From SCN-70-22 sp046327755 (GTDB taxonomy: Bacteria; Gemmatimonadota; Gemmatimonadetes; Gemmatimonadales; Gemmatimonadaceae): a stretch of 64,000 nt of DNA. The position numbers were made by a program, and so were the translations under genes. Of the stretch, positions 18,358-29,611 are shown one piece after another. Every line of letters begins with the position of its first letter. The first letter of the stretch is position 1. Under the pieces are notes generated by a model. It made no database searches. It was given only the letters and a program-made list of their open reading frames with translations, and was not told where the DNA came from. Where the stretch lies: the NCBI GenBank assembly GCA_046327755.1, contig JAXLXW010000002.1, positions 496,001 through 560,000 of the forward strand, read 5' to 3'.

Positions 18358-20769
18358 TCAGAAGGTGACGCGATACAGGAGGGAGACGTTGCGACCGGCG
18401 GCCGGGGCGAAGTCCTTGATGCGGCTGGTGGCGTCGCGATAGAGTCGGTCGCCAAGGTTCTCCCCACGCAGCAGGATCGTGTGGACGTTGGCGCCGCCAA
18501 TGAGGCGAAGCCCCGCGTGCCCCTCGAGGAGCACCGCCCCTCCCACCGCGGTCTCGCCCGGTGCAACTCGTGGCTGGGCGAAGAGGCGACGGACCGCGCC
18601 GCCGAGCTGCCAGCGTCCGTCGTCCCACCGCGCACCGCCGCCGAGGCGCGCCGGCGGCATGAACGGGAGCGCCCCGCCCCGCCGCTCGCCGGCCCACAGG
18701 AGGTCGCCGCTGGCGTTCAGGATGAGCCTCGGCGTCAGCGCCGCCTCGACCGTGGCTTCCGCTCCTCGCAGGCGCGCATCACGCTGGGCGATGACATGCA
18801 GCGGCAGCGATTTCGTCCCCCCGCCCGCGGCCGCGATGGTGGTATCGCGCCCCGTGGGGTAGAGCCCGATCCACCCGTCGATGAGCGATGCCCATCCCGC
18901 CAGCTGCACACGAAGGGCCTTGCGTTCGACGCGCATCACTACGTCCACCCCGCGGCTCCGCTCGGACTCCAGCGACGCGTTGCCAGTCTCGAACGCACCG
19001 GTCCCGGCGTGTCCGGCGCGCGAGAAGAGCTCCTCGGGCGACGGGACGCGCGTGGCGCGCGCCAGGTTGACCGCCAGCGACGCCCCCCGCGCCAGGGGGA
19101 CGGAGACCCCGGCAGACGCGGACACGTTGGTGAACTGGCGCGCGACGGCAGGGCCGAAGTCGTCAGTCGCGTCGCTGTGCACCGTTGCCCGCTCGATTCG
19201 GAGCGCCACGGGGAAGCGCGGCCGCTCACCGTCGCCGAACAGGGCGACGTCCTGGTACGCGAAGACCGCGAGTGTATGGTTGGCGTTAGGCGGCGTCAGC
19301 GCCGCCGGGCCCGCCACGTCGTTGCTCCGGTGCATGAACGACGCACCCAGCGCACCGTCGCGCAGCACACCCCGCTGGCGGGTTCTCGCCACGAGCTGGC
19401 CCTGCGTCGACCGCACCCCGAGCGCCGTCGCCACCACGCCCGCCGCCGTCACCTCATCGTGTGCGTACGATTGAAGCCCGGCATCCAGGCGCACGCGCGC
19501 AAAGGGACCGGCCGCCACGCGCTCGAACCGCAGGCTCGCCTCCTGTCGCTCGCCGCGCAGCCGCACGCCGTCAGCCGCAACGGCGCGCCACGGAAGCCCG
19601 TACTCGAAGTCGTACCCGCGGAGCGCGACGCCGGCCAATGAACGCTCGCCGACGCGCGTGAGGGCGATCGTCCCGTTCCGGTTGCGCATGCTGGTGTTGG
19701 CCAGCGCTTCGCGCGCATCGCCCCGCCCGAGGCCCTGGTCACCGTGACGCCTCCCACCCCCCTTCACCCGCAGCACCATCGTCCTGCCAAGGGGCTGCGC
19801 CACGTCCAGCAGCGCCCCGCCCCCTTCGCTGGCGCTCTGTCCATTCAGCGTGAGGCTCGACAGCCGCGCCGCGGGGAGCGTGCGGGCAATGTCCTCCGAC
19901 AACACGTTGACCACCCCGCCTAACGCCGCACTCCCGTGCAGGAGCGCTGCCGGGCCACGCACGATCTCGACCTCGCGCGCGGCCAACGGGTCGACGGTGA
20001 CGCCGTGATCGGGGGCGCTTGCCGCGAGGTCGCCGGCGCGCTGTCCATCCTGCAACACCACGATCCGCTCACCGGTGAGTCCCCGAATGACGGGCATCGT
20101 CGCCGCGGGACCCTGCGAACGCGCGGTGACACCACTCGTCCACGACAATGTCTGGGTGAGCGTGGCGCCGAGCGAGCGCTCAAGGTCGCGCCCGCCGAGC
20201 GAGGTCACCGGCTGCGCGACGGCCAACGGATCGCGCCCCGCGGTGGTCGCGCTCACGGTCACCCCGGCGAGTTCGATCGCGGTACGTTCGAGGACAATCT
20301 CGACATGCGTCGTCTCCCCCGGGCGCACCGCGACCGGCAAGCGCTGCGGCGCATGGCCCAACGCGGTTACCAGCAGCCGACGCACTCCCTGCGGCAGCTC
20401 GGTGATGACGAAGCGCCCACTGACGTTGCTGGACACTGCGTCGCGCGGTGCATCGACGACCAGCACCGTGGCATCGCGGAGCGGAACGCCAGCAGCATCC
20501 CCGCCCGTCCCCGCCCCCCCTCGGCCAGCGGCGCTCCGCACGATGCCGGAGATTGCGCCGACGGACCCCGCGGAACGGGACGGGCCCGCCTGTGGCGCTG
20601 CTCCACTCCGCTCCTGCCCCCGCGCTGAGTGCGCGGCCGACGTGAGGAGCAGCGCGAACACCACCACACCCCGGCGTCGGTCGCGCGTTCGCTCGACACC
20701 GGTGGGAGCATCCGTCGCTACCCGCGCATGGTGTCTCGACGTGTCTGGGTCCCGCCGCTCGCTCGTCAT
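18358..20769 (-). CDS. TonB-dependent outer-membrane receptor, ZnuD-like
   Basis: Outer-membrane active-transport receptor, 803 residues. The N-terminus has a long charged leader and a signal segment (VVVFALLLTSAAHSARGQ). A carboxypeptidase-regulatory-like beta-sandwich follows (GVPLRDATVLVVDAP to about residue 155), then the plug (TMPVIRGLTGERIVVLQDGQ, VEIVRGPAALLHGSAALGGV) and a 22-strand-type barrel ending NVSLLYRVTF, with the expected C-terminal Phe. The plug sequence RAGDLAASAPDHGVTVDP resembles ZnuD zinc receptors, which have a similar SxDH segment. A DtxR-like palindrome lies 41 bases upstream, which fits metal uptake. Specificity is inferred. Confidence 0.88.
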   Translation of the reverse strand: MTSERRDPDTSRHHARVATDAPTGVERTRDRRRGVVVFALLLTSAAHSARGQERSGAAPQAGPSRSAGSVGAISGIVRSAAGRGGAGTGGDAAGVPLRDATVLVVDAPRDAVSSNVSGRFVITELPQGVRRLLVTALGHAPQRLPVAVRPGETTHVEIVLERTAIELAGVTVSATTAGRDPLAVAQPVTSLGGRDLERSLGATLTQTLSWTSGVTARSQGPAATMPVIRGLTGERIVVLQDGQRAGDLAASAPDHGVTVDPLAAREVEIVRGPAALLHGSAALGGVVNVLSEDIARTLPAARLSSLTLNGQSASEGGGALLDVAQPLGRTMVLRVKGGGRRHGDQGLGRGDAREALANTSMRNRNGTIALTRVGERSLAGVALRGYDFEYGLPWRAVAADGVRLRGERQEASLRFERVAAGPFARVRLDAGLQSYAHDEVTAAGVVATALGVRSTQGQLVARTRQRGVLRDGALGASFMHRSNDVAGPAALTPPNANHTLAVFAYQDVALFGDGERPRFPVALRIERATVHSDATDDFGPAVARQFTNVSASAGVSVPLARGASLAVNLARATRVPSPEELFSRAGHAGTGAFETGNASLESERSRGVDVVMRVERKALRVQLAGWASLIDGWIGLYPTGRDTTIAAAGGGTKSLPLHVIAQRDARLRGAEATVEAALTPRLILNASGDLLWAGERRGGALPFMPPARLGGGARWDDGRWQLGGAVRRLFAQPRVAPGETAVGGAVLLEGHAGLRLIGGANVHTILLRGENLGDRLYRDATSRIKDFAPAAGRNVSLLYRVTF

Positions 20770-20809
20770 CGCCGCCTCAGGCTCGTCTTAGCATCCGCTC
20801 GTCTTTCAT

Positions 20810-20823
20810 TTAGGATGTCCTAA
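20810..20823. promoter_or_regulatory. DtxR/MntR-like palindrome upstream of the TonB receptor
   Basis: TTAGGA-TG-TCCTAA is a perfect 14-bp palindrome 41 bases upstream of the receptor's ATG, in an AT-rich promoter-sized block (about 20795-20855). TTAGG/CCTAA half-sites are typical of DtxR/IdeR-family metal repressors, as known for those families. No such regulator is encoded in the window. Confidence 0.6.
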
Positions 20824-20890
20824 CTTATCGACGAGTCAGAACTAATCAACTCCCCGTTTGGGTGGCGAGGCACAGTGGCCTGTACGTGAG

Positions 20891-20923
20891 AAGGGCGGCG
20901 GGTCATGCGACCCCGCCGCCCTT
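20891..20923 (-). terminator. Hairpin after the double-PDZ gene
   Basis: A perfect 12-bp stem (AAGGGCGGCGGG / CCCGCCGCCCTT) with a 9-base loop, 65 bases beyond the stop of the minus-strand PDZ gene. There is no T run. Confidence 0.7.
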
Positions 20924-20987
20924 GCGGTCAGCGCGATTCGATGCGCCGCCGTGAGCCCGGTGAGACGGGCCGATCAGACGGTCCCGC

Positions 20988-22307
20988 TCACGCCCGACGA
21001 TCGACAATCACGGCGCGCGCCGGGACTCGCCTGCTGGGAAGGCGAGTGCCGGCCGCGCCCTGTGGCTCCTCCTTGGCATCGCTCGCGTCCTGCTCGTCCA
21101 TCTCGATACGAATGCGCTGCCGGCTGCGCGGCGCGTAGTCGAAGCTACGGGGCGAGACCTCGAGCTTCCCAGGCAGCATCTCCAACCCCTCGAGCGCTCG
21201 ATCGAGCGCCTCGCGCGTGCGCTCGCGAACCTCGGTCCGGAATCGCGGCGATGTGCGAAGGCGGATCGCGCCATCTCCCTCGCCATCGAACCAATAGAAG
21301 CGCGGAGCACTCGGCGGCGTGGGCGCCAGCGGGGGCAATGGCGCGTCGGGAGCCATCGGGGCCAGCGGAGGACGCGGTGGTGTGGGCGAAACCGGCGGGA
21401 CCGTGAAGCTGAAGCCATCCATCCCCGCGTTGTCGCCGATGATGAAGGTCTGCGCGTTGCGCTCCAACTCGCGGGCCGCGGTCGTCTTCAACTTCACGAT
21501 GCGCGACTGACCGCTGCGGTAGACGCGCAGCTCAACCTCGTCGCCTGCCTTCAACTTCTCCAGCTCGCGCGTGAGGCGGCGCATCCGTGCGCTGCTCGCG
21601 GCCCAGTCGCCGACGTCCTCGCGGGCCACGCGCAGGTCGACGCCGTTGATGGCGGCGATGCGGTCACCTTCCTCGATTCCCGCCTTCTCCGCCGGGCCAT
21701 CCGTCGCGAGGGAGGAGACGAGGATGCCCAGCGTGTCGCGCTTGCTGGCGCTGCTCCCGAGGCCGATGCCGAGCGACGCCCGATCCGGGTTGCGGCGACC
21801 CATTCCCGCGAGGGTGATGGCGCGCGGTTCGAGTTCGCGGGCGGCGACAGTCTTCACCTTCAGCGTCAGCGGTTTCCCGTCGCGCACGATGCGCAGCTCG
21901 ACCTCATCGCCCGCGACATGCTTCGACAACTCGCGCGTGAGGCGGCGCTGGGTGATCCCCTGCAACTCCTCGTCGTCCGCGTCGGCGGCGCTGAGTCGCA
22001 AGTTGATGCCATTGATCGCCACCAGGCGATCGCCTTCCTTGATCCCGGCCTTCTCGGCAGGACCGCCTTCGGAAACGTCGGCGACGAGGACGCCCAAGGT
22101 GTCGCGCGCGCCGGTGGACTCGGTGGAGATGCCGAGTCGCGGTCGGTCGGGATCACCCATCATGCGACTCATGAGGGTGCGCGTCATCGTGCGCGGCTCG
22201 TCGCGCTCCGGGGCTGGGCGCGTGGACTTCGACTGCGCCGCGAGCGTCGACGACGCTCCAACCAGCGCAAGCAGGGCAGAAGAGAGGAATCGGGTACGCA
22301 TGGTCAT
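20988..22307 (-). CDS. Secreted protein with two PDZ domains
   Basis: Exported protein of 439 residues. The signal peptide is MTMRTRFLSSALLALVGASS, cleaving after LAAQ. Two PDZ domains are about 140 residues apart and clearly duplicated: the first centres on GPAEKAGIKEGDRLVAINGI, the second on GPAEKAGIEEGDRIAAINGV. Each is followed by a similar DEVELRI/VELRVYR-x-G segment and AARELE. A Pro-rich linker (PPVSPTPPRPPLAPMAPDAP) and a charged C-terminus follow. No protease catalytic domain is present, so it is probably a periplasmic scaffold or protease adaptor. A GTG at 22334 would add nine residues. Confidence 0.85.
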   Translation of the reverse strand: MTMRTRFLSSALLALVGASSTLAAQSKSTRPAPERDEPRTMTRTLMSRMMGDPDRPRLGISTESTGARDTLGVLVADVSEGGPAEKAGIKEGDRLVAINGINLRLSAADADDEELQGITQRRLTRELSKHVAGDEVELRIVRDGKPLTLKVKTVAARELEPRAITLAGMGRRNPDRASLGIGLGSSASKRDTLGILVSSLATDGPAEKAGIEEGDRIAAINGVDLRVAREDVGDWAASSARMRRLTRELEKLKAGDEVELRVYRSGQSRIVKLKTTAARELERNAQTFIIGDNAGMDGFSFTVPPVSPTPPRPPLAPMAPDAPLPPLAPTPPSAPRFYWFDGEGDGAIRLRTSPRFRTEVRERTREALDRALEGLEMLPGKLEVSPRSFDYAPRSRQRIRIEMDEQDASDAKEEPQGAAGTRLPSRRVPARAVIVDRRA

Positions 22308-22419
22308 CCGGGTTGCGTTCACCGGATGGGTCACTCGCGCCAGCGCGCGGGGTTTACTCCCGACTCGCCGCGCGGTCGCGCGGGGACGAACCGTTCGACG
22401 CGCTGGTTGGCGATGTCGG

Positions 22420-22836
22420 CTACCGCCCGGCCAACCGGCTTCCGAGGAAGGGGGCGGCGATGAACGCCAGGCACGCGGCGACCATGAACCAGGCCGGGTG
22501 CGGGATGCTCATGAAGTTGCGGAGACCGCCGACGAGGAAGAACGCCCCCACCACGCCGGCGTGCACGAGGGCGCGGGACGGCGCCATGCGCGCCGCGAGC
22601 GCGGCGCCTAACGTGGGGCCCACCAGGTAGGCGAGAAGGATGGGGAGGAAGTGCGCCGCGGGGAGCGTCGGCATCGCGGCCTTCACCGCCTCCATGTCCG
22701 TGACGTCGAGCCCGGGGGGCGGTGGCACGAGGGCGTGCCCCAGCGCTTCCACCCCGAACGTCGCGATGCCGCCGACGAACAGGCCGGCCGCGACGGCGAT
22801 GACGCTGCGAACGGGAGGGGGGGTCTTCGAGGCCAT
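22420..22836 (-). CDS. Uncharacterised membrane protein (four spans)
   Basis: A 138-residue protein with spans near residues 12-34, 62-82, 88-105 and 112-133. It has a short loop rich in Pro and acidic residues between the first two (ALVPPPPGLDVTDMEAVKAAM). No enzyme motif or family is recognised. It stands between the double-PDZ gene and the MBL-fold gene on the same strand, 84 bases from the latter. Confidence 0.7.
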   Translation of the reverse strand: MASKTPPPVRSVIAVAAGLFVGGIATFGVEALGHALVPPPPGLDVTDMEAVKAAMPTLPAAHFLPILLAYLVGPTLGAALAARMAPSRALVHAGVVGAFFLVGGLRNFMSIPHPAWFMVAACLAFIAAPFLGSRLAGR

Positions 22837-22920
22837 GCAGTTTCAGTCGTTCGGGAGATGCGGAGGCGCACGATGCTCGGAGAGCCGCACCCCGTCAAGC
22901 GTCCGGCGCGACGCCCGCGC

Positions 22921-23931
22921 TCAGTACACGCCGAGATCGCGCGCCGAGGCGAGCGGGCCGCGATATCCTGCGCCGCGGACCTCGCGAAGGAGGTCCTCGT
23001 CGGTCGCCCCCCAGTATAGCTGATGATACAGGAGGAGCGACTTGGCGTGCGCCTCGTTCGCCAGCCGCGCGAGATCGGTCGTCGAGGTGTGTGCGTTGCG
23101 GTGATAGGCCTGCCATCGCGCGGGGCGCGTCGCAAAGCGCTCCGTGGAGTACACCTCGTGCACCAGCAGGTCACATCCGTTGCACGCGTCGACGACCGCG
23201 CGACTCGCCTTCGTGTCGCCCGAGATCACGATGACGCGATCGGGGGTCTCGAAGCGATAGCCGAACGCCTCCTTCCAGTCGCCGTGCGGCACGGCGAACG
23301 CCTTCACCGTCACCTTGTCGTCCTTGTAGACGACGCCTGGTGTCACGACGGTGGCGCGCACCGTGTACCCCTCGCGGTTGGCGTGCTCGCGTCCCTCGAT
23401 GCGCACCTTGACGTCCTCGGCGAATGCCGCCACGAGGTGACCCGTCATCTCACGCACGCCGCTCGGCCCAAAGACGCGCAGCGGTCCCGGACGCTCGAGC
23501 ACCCACGGCGTGAAGATGAGGTCCGTGAGACCGACGGTATGGTCGGAGTGCAGGTGCGTAAGGAAGACAAGGTCGAGTCGTTCCGCCGCGAGTGCGCCGA
23601 TCCCGGCACGAGCGGCCGCCGCCGCGCGCCGCACCACGCCGGGGCCGGCATCGACGAGGTAGGCCCGGTCGTCGACCACGACCGCGACCGCGGGCCCCGA
23701 TCGTTCGGGGTCGGCGTTGGGATTCCCCGTTCCCAGCATGACTACGCGCGAGCGCGCAGCAGGCGCCGTGGCAGACGCCGAACCAGGCGGCGCGGCAGGC
23801 CTCGTGACGGGCTTCGACTGCGCGAGGATGGCGGTGGGGCTACCTGCAACCGCCAGCAGCAACGTGCCGAGCAGGTGCTGGCGCGTGGAACGCGCCAGGC
23901 ACGTCCTCGTGCGGGTTGCCACGCGCGTCAT
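22921..23931 (-). CDS. Secreted metallo-beta-lactamase-fold hydrolase
   Basis: A 336-residue exported enzyme with signal peptide HLLGTLLLAVAGSPTAILAQ. The MBL zinc motif THLHSDH gives His126, His128, Asp130 and His131. Later ligands are the Asp of VISGDTKAS and a His in YHRNAHTSTTDLA. The layout resembles RNase Z/arylsulfatase-like MBL proteins rather than beta-lactamases. The open frame extends upstream through the neighbour; the ATG at 23931 overlaps the dehydratase stop as ATGA, which fixes the start and ties it to that operon. Confidence 0.88.
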   Translation of the reverse strand: MTRVATRTRTCLARSTRQHLLGTLLLAVAGSPTAILAQSKPVTRPAAPPGSASATAPAARSRVVMLGTGNPNADPERSGPAVAVVVDDRAYLVDAGPGVVRRAAAAARAGIGALAAERLDLVFLTHLHSDHTVGLTDLIFTPWVLERPGPLRVFGPSGVREMTGHLVAAFAEDVKVRIEGREHANREGYTVRATVVTPGVVYKDDKVTVKAFAVPHGDWKEAFGYRFETPDRVIVISGDTKASRAVVDACNGCDLLVHEVYSTERFATRPARWQAYHRNAHTSTTDLARLANEAHAKSLLLYHQLYWGATDEDLLREVRGAGYRGPLASARDLGVY

Positions 23932-24899
23932 GGCAACGCCCCTTGCAACAGCTTCACCGCCACCGCCGTGTCGATGTTCCCGCCCGACACCACCGCGACG
24001 ACGGGGCCGTCGCCCGCCAGGCCGGTGAGCGCCGCCGCCACGGACGCCGCGCCGGCCCCCTCCGCCAGCACGCGGTTGCGCTCGAGCACCAGGCGCCACG
24101 CCGTCGCCACCTGCTCCAGCGACACGACGAGCGAGCCTGAAAGCAGCGCCTGCGCCAGCGGCCACATCTCGGCCAGGACCGTGCGCCCGCCGATGCCGTC
24201 GACGAACGAGGCCGTGTACGCCGTCGGCACCGGTCCGCCAGCCGCAAGTGCCGGCGCGAGAGGTGCGGCAGTGGCCACCTCGGCGGCAAACACCTTCACG
24301 TGCGGGGCGAGTTGTCGCACCGCCGATGCGATACCGCAACTGAGTCCTCCCCCGCCGTACGGCACGACGATCGACGCGACATCGGGGACGTCCTCGAGGA
24401 TCTCCAGCGCGACCGTTGCATTGCCTGCCATCACGTCCGCATCGGAGACGGGGTGCACGAAACGCCCCGTGAACTCCGGCGATCCGCGATCGACCAGGAT
24501 CTGCCACCACTCATTAAACGGGCGTCGCACGATGCGGGCTCCGAGTCGCTCCACCGCGCGCACCTTGGTGTCGGGGGCGTGATCCGGGACCACGACGAGG
24601 CACGGCACGCCCATCTCGCGTGCACACCAGGCAACGCCCTGCGCCATGTTGCCCGCACTCGCGGTCCAGACGCCGTCGCGTAACGCCTCGCGCGGCATGG
24701 CGCGCATGGCGTTGCCGGCGCCGCGCAGCTTGAACGAGCCGATGGGCTGGAGGTTCTCCAGCTTGAGGCGCACGTCGGGACGCGCGGCATCGTGACGCAG
24801 CCGCACCACGGGCGTGCGCACCACGGTTCCCCGAAGTCGCTCGCGCGCGGCGTTGATGGCCTCGAGGGGGATGATGGGCGGAAGCACGACCGCAGGCAT
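23928..24899 (-). CDS. PLP-dependent serine/threonine dehydratase-family enzyme
   Basis: Fold-type II PLP enzyme, 323 residues, likely a hydroxy-amino-acid ammonia-lyase. The PLP-binding Lys57 lies in PIGSFKLRGAGN, the phosphate loop is VPYGGGGLSCG, and the C-terminal motif is VVSGGNID. There is no ACT domain, so it is not a classical regulated IlvA. The ATG at 24899 has GGAG about nine bases upstream; the ATG at 24935 would overlap the upstream gene more. Pairing with an ornithine-cyclodeaminase-family gene resembles EutB/EutC or BhcB/BhcD pairs, so hydroxyectoine-derived or hydroxyaspartate-like substrates are possible (inference). Confidence 0.85.
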   Translation of the reverse strand: MPAVVLPPIIPLEAINAARERLRGTVVRTPVVRLRHDAARPDVRLKLENLQPIGSFKLRGAGNAMRAMPREALRDGVWTASAGNMAQGVAWCAREMGVPCLVVVPDHAPDTKVRAVERLGARIVRRPFNEWWQILVDRGSPEFTGRFVHPVSDADVMAGNATVALEILEDVPDVASIVVPYGGGGLSCGIASAVRQLAPHVKVFAAEVATAAPLAPALAAGGPVPTAYTASFVDGIGGRTVLAEMWPLAQALLSGSLVVSLEQVATAWRLVLERNRVLAEGAGAASVAAALTGLAGDGPVVAVVSGGNIDTAVAVKLLQGALP

Positions 24900-24909
24900 C
24901 GCCACGCTC

Positions 24910-25917
24910 CTATGCGTCCGGGCGCACGCCGCCAAGTTCGATCCAGGTCCCCGTGTTGGTTGCCAGCGCGCGCTCGTAGATGAAGCGCGCGCTCGCTACG
25001 TCCTCGACGGCCAAGCCGAGCGACTTGAAGAGCGTGCGCTGAACCGGATCGGTGCGACCGGTGGCGCGTCCAACCAGAAGTTCGCCGAGTTCGCCGAGGA
25101 TATGGTCGTTGTCGATCGCGCCCTCCCCTCGCGGGATGAGGAAGTCGCCCGCCTCGTGCATGGTCGACTCGCGACGGTCAACATACAGTCGCGATTGCGT
25201 GACGGCCTGCGTGTCGAGCTCGCGCGCCGAGGCAATGGAAGCGCCGACGGCGTTGACGTGCGTCCCGGGTGCGACCCATTCCCCCATCAACACCGGCTCG
25301 CGCGACGCAGTCACGGTGCAGATGATGTCGGCGCTGCGCACCGCTTCCTCGGGAGTGGCCCATGCCTGCACCTCCACGCCGCGTTGTTCGCGCGCCCATC
25401 GCACGAACCGGTCACGACGATCGGCGCTTCGGCTCCAAATCGTCACCTGCGAGACGTCCCGCACGGCGCGCATCGCGTCGAGGTGCGTCATGCCTTGCAC
25501 ACCGGCGCCAAGGATGGCGACGCGCGATGCGTCGGGGTTGGCGAGCAGTCGCGTGGCGAGGCCGGAAACGGCGGCGGTGCGAATGGCCGTCACGGAGCTG
25601 GCATCGATGATGGCCAGCAGGCGCCCGTGGGTGTCGTCGAAATAGAGGATCACGCCGATGTGCGACTCGTACGGCGTCGCGTCGTTGCCCGGAAAGACGG
25701 TGATGACCTTTGCGCCTATCGAGCGCCCGAGGACGGCCGGCATCACGGCGAAGGCGTCGCGCCCCGAGTGCAGCCGGAGCACCTGCCGTAGCGGCAACAG
25801 CGCGTCGCCACGCGCGGTGGCGGCGAGTGCCTCGGCCATCACGTCAATGCACGCCGGCATCGGGAGGAGGCGTTCCACGTCGGCGTGGGGGACGATCAGG
25901 GTGCGGGCATCAACCAT
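24910..25917 (-). CDS. Ornithine cyclodeaminase/mu-crystallin-family enzyme
   Basis: NAD(P)-dependent imine-handling enzyme, 335 residues. The Rossmann motif AILGAGVQGMTHLDAM is followed by the typical family segment HVNAVGAS. The substrate-side conserved block includes GAKVITVFPGN and DASSVTAIRTAAVSGLAT. Family members include ornithine cyclodeaminase, ketimine reductases, iminosuccinate reductase (BhcD) and EutC; sequence reading alone does not separate these. The ATG at 25917 is chosen because the family start (MVDARTLIVPHADVERLL) begins there. The dehydratase follows ten bases after its stop. Confidence 0.87.
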   Translation of the reverse strand: MVDARTLIVPHADVERLLPMPACIDVMAEALAATARGDALLPLRQVLRLHSGRDAFAVMPAVLGRSIGAKVITVFPGNDATPYESHIGVILYFDDTHGRLLAIIDASSVTAIRTAAVSGLATRLLANPDASRVAILGAGVQGMTHLDAMRAVRDVSQVTIWSRSADRRDRFVRWAREQRGVEVQAWATPEEAVRSADIICTVTASREPVLMGEWVAPGTHVNAVGASIASARELDTQAVTQSRLYVDRRESTMHEAGDFLIPRGEGAIDNDHILGELGELLVGRATGRTDPVQRTLFKSLGLAVEDVASARFIYERALATNTGTWIELGGVRPDA

Positions 25918-26173
25918 GGCGAGCGTCGCGCAAGGGAGGGTGACGAGGGAGAGTGACGAGGGAGGGTGACGGTGGACCGGGCGTCGCGCGCGATGGGTCA
26001 CCTGACCCATGAGGCCGCGCGGGCCCGCGGCGATTCTGTCACGTGATTCGTCGCGGCGATAGGGCGTGCACCGCCAGTGCTTGCCTCGCTCGGTGACAGC
26101 GAGCACTATCCACGCGCCGTGACTCCTGTCCGCGCCCTGCGGAAGACGGTCCCCTCCCTCCTGGAGTTCTCGC

Positions 26174-27043
26174 ATGCAGCGATCCCTCTCGCTGGCCGTC
26201 CCACTCCTCCTGCTCGCCGCCTGTGGCGGTGGAGAGAAGAGCGCCCAGACCACCCCCGATAGCGCCGCGGCAGCACCAGCCGCCGCCGCCGCGCCGCCCG
26301 AGGTGACCATCATCGCCACCGACTTCGCCTATCAGGCGCCCGATACCATCGCCGGCGGGTTGGTCTCGCTCAAGCTGGTGAACAATGGCAAGACGCTGCA
26401 CCACGTGCAGTTGCTGCGCCTGCTCGACGGCAAGACGTACAACGACCTCACCGAAGGGCTCAAGCACATGAAGCCCGGGATGGCGCCGCCTCCCTGGATC
26501 GAAGACGTGGTCGGCCCCAACTCGCCGGAACCGGGCGGTGAGTCGCGACTGATCCGCGAGCTGGCACCGGGGAACTACGCCATCATCTGCTTCGTCGACA
26601 CGCCGGACCACGTCCCGCACGTGATGAAGGGGATGGTGAAGCAACTCACCGTGACGGCTCCTCCGGCGACGGTGGCAACAGCACCGGCCAGCGACATCAC
26701 CGTGCAGATGACCGACTACGACTGGGCGCTGTCGGCGCCGCTCACGGCGGGGAAGCACGTGATTCGCCTGGAGAACATGTCGCAGCAGTCGCACGAAATG
26801 TTCATCGCCAAGCTCGACGCAGGGAAGACGAAGGAAGACTTCCTGAAGTGGGGGATGACGTTCCAGGGGCCGCCGCCGGGGAAGGCCATCGGCGGCACCT
26901 CCGGCCAGAAGAAGGGCGACGTGGCCTACCTCCCGGTCGACCTGGCGCCGGGGAACTACCTGCTGGTCTGCTTCCTCCCCGATGCCAAGGACGGCAAGCC
27001 GCACCTGGCGCACGGAATGATCAAGGAGATCACCGTGAGCTGA
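26174..27043 (+). CDS. Lipoprotein with two cupredoxin-like domains
   Basis: Exported lipoprotein of 289 residues. The signal MQRSLSLAVPLLLLAACGGG gives lipidated Cys17. A Gln/Thr/Ala-rich linker leads to two homologous domains. Domain 1 has KTLHHVQLL, ICFVDTPDHVPHVMKGM and KQLTV. Domain 2 has QQSHEMFIAKL, VCFLPDAKDGKPHLAHGM and KEITV. Each ends in Cys, then PHxxxGM, the form of the type-1 copper loop of plastocyanin or pseudoazurin. Here the Cys-His gap is longer (C-x9-H and C-x10-H). Copper binding and electron transfer are inferred. It is a single gene on the plus strand, closed by a terminator. Confidence 0.8.
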   Translation: MQRSLSLAVPLLLLAACGGGEKSAQTTPDSAAAAPAAAAAPPEVTIIATDFAYQAPDTIAGGLVSLKLVNNGKTLHHVQLLRLLDGKTYNDLTEGLKHMKPGMAPPPWIEDVVGPNSPEPGGESRLIRELAPGNYAIICFVDTPDHVPHVMKGMVKQLTVTAPPATVATAPASDITVQMTDYDWALSAPLTAGKHVIRLENMSQQSHEMFIAKLDAGKTKEDFLKWGMTFQGPPPGKAIGGTSGQKKGDVAYLPVDLAPGNYLLVCFLPDAKDGKPHLAHGMIKEITVS

Positions 27044-27074
27044 CGGCGGTCGCCCGTGTCGCCGCCAGATGCAA

Positions 27075-27104
27075 ACGGGGCCCGGCCATCACGCCGGGCC
27101 CCGT
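27075..27104. terminator. Bidirectional terminator between the cupredoxin gene and leuS
   Basis: A perfect 12-bp stem (ACGGGGCCCGGC / GCCGGGCCCCGT) with a 6-base loop, between convergent genes. Confidence 0.8.
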
Positions 27105-27127
27105 CTTGCATCCATCGCACGACCTCG

Positions 27128-29602
<2,475 letters not shown>

Positions 29603-29611
29603 TGTAAGTCT

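Noticed and set aside
23023..24582. A 519-codon plus-strand frame across the MBL-fold and dehydratase genes
   Set aside because: It is the antisense of two genes with clear catalytic motifs and a coupled ATGA junction.
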